Origin: Cymodocea nodosa
Taxonomy: Eukaryota; Streptophyta; Magnoliopsida; Alismatales; Cymodoceaceae
Direction of reading: 5' to 3'
Length of the DNA stretch: 64,000 bases
Assembly: GCA_036874045.1 (NCBI GenBank)
Contig: CM072344.1
Coordinates: 14,914,501-14,978,500, forward strand
In this document: positions 60,134 through 64,000 of the stretch, piece by piece
Position numbering within the stretch: the first letter of the stretch is position 1
Layout of the letters: each line of letters opens with the position of its first letter
Notes under the pieces: model-generated
Seen by the model: the letters and a program-made list of their open reading frames with translations, nothing else
Told to the model about the DNA's origin: nothing
Database searches by the model: none
Translations under genes and position numbers: made by a program

Positions 60134-61805
60134 GGATTTTGATTGATGTTTACATAGATATCTCTCCACTTCATGTTACCATAATAAATTCAAACCCTTA
60201 CATCACATAGATCTTCATGCGCGGATCCCAGTAAATCTAGTTAAGTAATCAGTGAATGGGCGTGCGTGCATGTGAGGTTGTTGACTTTGTAAAATAAAGC
60301 ACAGAGATGGAAGCCAAGTGCTGCTAATCCCTAGGTGCAAGCTTATCAAGCCTAAACAATAATGTCTGTGGCAAAACTCAAGATTATCTTTTAATCAACT
60401 GTATCATTCACTATTGATTACATTATTGTACCTAGTTGTGCACATGATCATATATATATACGTGTTAATTCTGAGTGGGAAGACTTCCATTGAGTCTGGT
60501 ACATGTTGTAATTAGTATCAGCCCATTAATTGGTATTAATAAGTAGATCTGTTTTCATTGCATAACATGCGTTTCTTTATTTTTGTTACTGATGTAGCCT
60601 TTGGACTTTATGTTCTACATTATTGACATCCTTTGTTGGATCACGCGTGTTCTTACTTATAGCTTTTAAATCGAGAGGAAGACTTCTCCAATTGTGTATC
60701 TTAATTATGCAAACAATACTAAGTAATTATGTATATCTTCTTATATTTCAAAAAGAGCGCATTTTTGCCATCGACACTTACAATAATTTTGTTGTGGGTA
60801 TTCAAATTCGGCGACCAAATCCACTCTCTTCGCCACAATCGATCTTTCCTACCTAATCTATGATCTTCAAATGCAGCGATCTCACGAGGTACACCCAAAC
60901 GATAATAGATGATGAAACGGCAGAACCCTAAAACGAGGAAGGGAGAGAGACGGGAACATGCTGGAGGAAAGACAACCCTAACAATGGGTTGGAAGTTCTA
61001 TCTATATGTGGGCCGAATAATGAAGGCTGTCACAACAAAAAAACCGAAATAATAGCAGACAATAGCCATGTTAAAACTTAATTAAAACAGATGCAAATGG
61101 GCTGGGCTAAAACTGGTATTCTAAAGGAAAAAATAATGGGCTCGGCCTGTTGTTTTAATGAGTGGATCGCTCTGTAGCTTTAATACGCCCACTCAATTGG
61201 ACATCATCGTGGTTGCCATTTTGCATACAGCTCTCACAATTCATCTCTCTCGCCACCATGCCAACATCTTCTACTTCCAATTCATCGACCACGATGACTT
61301 CCTCACAAGGCAGAGCGGTGCACACACATGATGGGGGGGTTGAGATTTAAACTCAGCCTTTCATCAATGGCGCACACACATTTGCATTATACAAATTCAA
61401 AAAATGTCTTAATTTAGCAATGATCTATTGGCTTGTTTTCCTTGGTAGATGGTTGAAGACTTCATGTTTTATTTATTTCTGTCCTCTGAAAACCACTTTT
61501 TTTAAAATAAAATTCATTTTTTTGGCTTGTGTAACTATTCACACCATGAAAATATTATTGATATAAATAAATTTTAAAGTTCCAAACAAAATAGTTTTAA
61601 ATTTTGTGTCACCAAGAAATTCTCAATGATCATGTTATCTAGGGATTTTTCCATAAGCTTATTTTTGCACCTAAAAAGTGATAGAAAGGAAAATTAGGAA
61701 TATAGGAGAATTCATAGGAATAAAAAAGTAAAGTAAAATACTTTTCTTTCCTTCACTTTCTAGCATTTCAAAATTTATCTATTTCAAAACTTGAAAGAAT
61801 TTGAA

Positions 61806-62759
61806 TCAAATGGGTTGAGCTGAATGATGTTAGCCCAATCCAACATAGTTTAACTATTGCAGTCAACAACTTGGCACAATCCAACTAACTTTGTTAGGCC
61901 AACACATGTTAAAATCGTGTCATGCCAACCTAGCATGAAGTGCCAAAGGCATGACACGTAAGCATGGGCAGGTCGACAAGTTCACAAGGGGCATGCTATC
62001 CACTATTAGTTGTGCCATCATGGGCAGAGAGCATGCAACCTTCAAGTCATGTGGTTCTGGACAAGTAGACAATTCGCGTGCAAACATAGTTAAAGCAGGT
62101 TTAGGGTTTGCAAGCAAGAGGACAATTCAAAGTGTTGAATAGAGGTGGAGTGGTAGACAACGTGTTGACATGATTTAGGGTTTCATGAGTGGCCCTTCGC
62201 AATGAGGTAGCATGACTGCATGAGGTGTTGACATGTCATGTGAACCGTATAATAAGGTTTCATGAGCAATCAGGCAAGTGTTTAATGAAATCCAACAGGA
62301 AGGTGACAGGTATGCAAATTGTAAATCACAAGTGTGGACTATAGAGGGTTACTTAGCCAACAGGAAGGTGACAGGTATGCAAATTGTAAATCACAAGTGT
62401 GGACTATAGAGGGTTACTTAGCCAACAGGCGGGCGCACAATGGGCAGGCGTCTAATGGTTGAGTGCCCAACAAGTGGGCAATGGATGCTAGGCTAAGAGC
62501 ACATGCAATAAGTCACGAGCTCATGGGCGTGCAACACAACAATGAACAGGCAAGCATCCAATTAGCCATGCCAACAAGTAGTCGACATGGGCTCACATTA
62601 TAAATATTTCTCCTCCTCACTTCTCTTCTCCTCACCATTCCCAACTCAACTTAATCTTAATCTTCTCCTCTCAAATGTTCTCTAAAGCTCAGATATTCTC
62701 TCTAATTTTTAAATTCTCTCAAATCTTAGATCTTCTACTTTTCTTTAGAAACTCTTTCA
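61806..62759. other. Spacer with a 65-bp tandem duplication
   Basis: No gene. 62,292-62,356 and 62,357-62,421 are two identical copies of a 65-base unit beginning ccaacaggaaggtgacagg. A third copy starts (ccaacagg) and breaks off. Confidence 0.75.
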
Positions 62760-64000
62760 ATGGCAAACAACTCCAACTTCAACTTTAACAATAAAGGTCA
62801 AGATTTTGGATATCTATCAAAATGACGTAATCCATGAAAACCATAAAATCAATTGGGGTATCTTCATCAATTGTTATTAAATTCTAAAGATCTTCAATAT
62901 GATCCAAGTTTAACATAAAAATGAAAACTATAAATGATAATACCACAATAGAGAGAACTTACTACAACAATTACAATGTGGATTTTTTTTATAAAAGTTT
63001 TAATAGTATAGGTCATTTAAATAAACATTTAACTACTTGCAAGACTAAATCTATAAGATATAATAAAGATAAAATTATTCAAACTCAACTTAAATTTACT
63101 CCTAAATAAAATATTTCCTCGTATTATTATGATCTCAAAAAGGCTAAGGAACTTTATGTTAGATTTGTTGCTATTAATAATTTACCTATTAACTTGAAGT
63201 ATATATTTTACAAGCATATTGTGTATAATATAACTATGTCTCTAAGAATATCACTAAATAAGATATTATTAATCATTTTCACATTATTAAATAAGAACTT
63301 ATTAATGTTATAGGTTTTATAAATACTTACATTGTTTGTACTTTAAATATTTGAGAGAGTAAAACTAAAGTAAGACATTATTATTACTACTCATTTTATA
63401 GATAACAATTGGATTTTACAAAAGAAATTAATAGGATTTAGAAAAATTATTTTTCCTCATATTGCTAAAAATATCTTTTCTATAAATATGGAAATTTTTG
63501 AATTATTCATACTTAAATATAAAGTAGTTAGTATTGTTTTTAATAATGCTTCAAATAATATTACTATCATTATTATATTTAGAAGTAGATTAACTATACT
63601 AACTAATTTTGATTTATTTCATCAAAGATATATGTATCACATAATTAATCTTATAATTCAAGTTGATATTGTAGAAATAAAAGACTTTCTTAAAAATATT
63701 AAATTTATGTTATCATATACTACAAGTTCTAATAAATGATAGCAATAATTTAATTTTGTGTATGATTCTTTTGATTTACCTCACAAGAAATTTACTCTTG
63801 ATATTTCTCACAAATAAAATTCTTTGTATTTAATGTTAAGTAATTTTCTTCTTATAAGAAACCTATAAAATCTTATTATAATCGTAATTTAAGTGATTAT
63901 AGTAATAACTTAGATGATAATCTCTTTCAAATTATTAATTAAAATTTTAAAAATATTTTATGGTGCATTGGTAAGATTATTTAAAATGTATTATTTAACT
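62760..64000 (+). mobile_element. hAT-family transposase remnant, running off the window
   Basis: The frame at 62,921-63,109 ends in a BED zinc-finger-like segment (SIGHLNKHLTTCKTKS), in which the first Cys pair is replaced by Asn/Phe-type residues. About 63,400-63,740 reads FIDNNWILQKKLIGFRKI, then VVSIVFNNASNN and DLFHQRYMYHIINLIIQ, the classic order of plant hAT transposases. The expected VDNASSN aspartate (catalytic) reads Asn here. Several stops break the frame, so this is a dead copy. The sequence is very AT-rich. The C-terminal dimerisation region would lie beyond 64,000. Confidence 0.85.

Larger units (their letters stand above)
58736..61805. repeat. Segmental duplication unit B (contains GRP4)
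   Basis: Direct paralogue of unit A. It carries the empty site of the solo LTR near 58,840, GRP4 with its flanks, the ctgatgtagcct block near 60,590 (unit A about 54,030) and the gtgcacacacatg block near 61,318 (unit A about 56,375). Confidence 0.8.

Noticed and set aside
1-64000. tRNA, rRNA or other structured RNA genes
   Set aside because: I saw no tRNA-like or rRNA-like sequence. The tggtatcagagc at 22,991 is a retroelement primer-binding site.

Overview
This is nuclear DNA from a flowering plant. It is AT-rich, has canonical GT-AG introns, is dense in LTR-retrotransposon, LINE, hAT and CACTA-like debris, and carries CC-NB-ARC-LRR (CNL) resistance genes of the RPS2/RPS5 type. I cannot name the species; nothing in the window settles it.

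Layout. (1) About 0.8-6.06 kb and 33.56-38.8 kb form a large, nearly identical inverted repeat. Each arm holds a small secreted glycine-rich protein gene (GRP1 on +, GRP2 on -), a copia LTR-like and pol fossil, and an abutting Ty3/gypsy integrase fossil. (2) Between the arms lies a CNL cluster: CNL1 (6.9-10.3 kb, +, a mosaic and broken), an orphan LRR 3' end (11.7-12.0 kb, +), an orphan exon 1 (23.3-23.45 kb, -), a second orphan exon 1 (25.1-25.4 kb, +), CNL2 (26.0-28.9 kb, +, intact, about 912 residues) and CNL3 (33.4-30.7 kb, -, truncated LRR and altered kinase-2 motif). A LINE 3' fragment (14.6-16.3 kb), a GC-rich gene for a putative secreted signalling peptide (17.29-16.99 kb, -), a copia fossil (about 19.7-21.9 kb, -) and a gypsy LTR/gag fossil (about 22.7-23.28 kb, +) lie in between. 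(3) 39-49 kb is transposon-derived. It includes a LINE with a perfect 16-bp target-site duplication but no reverse transcriptase, a GA microsatellite and two degenerate tandem arrays. (4) 49.7-61.8 kb is a direct segmental duplication whose units carry GRP3 and GRP4 (both -). Unit A later gained a 2,428-bp solo LTR, a CACTA-like piece, a block of about 2 kb and a copia fossil. (5) The right edge (62.8 kb to the end) holds a decayed hAT transposase.

How it fits together. Two host families expand here, CNL immune receptors and GRP small secreted proteins. They have been copied by inverted duplication, tandem duplication and gene conversion, so paralogues can be used to read the history of insertions and breakpoints. 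By eye, CNL1 alternates between CNL3-like and CNL2-like segments, and one switch point coincides with a 14-bp duplication and loss of the MHD motif. The possible peptide gene inside the NLR cluster is the best candidate for something undescribed.
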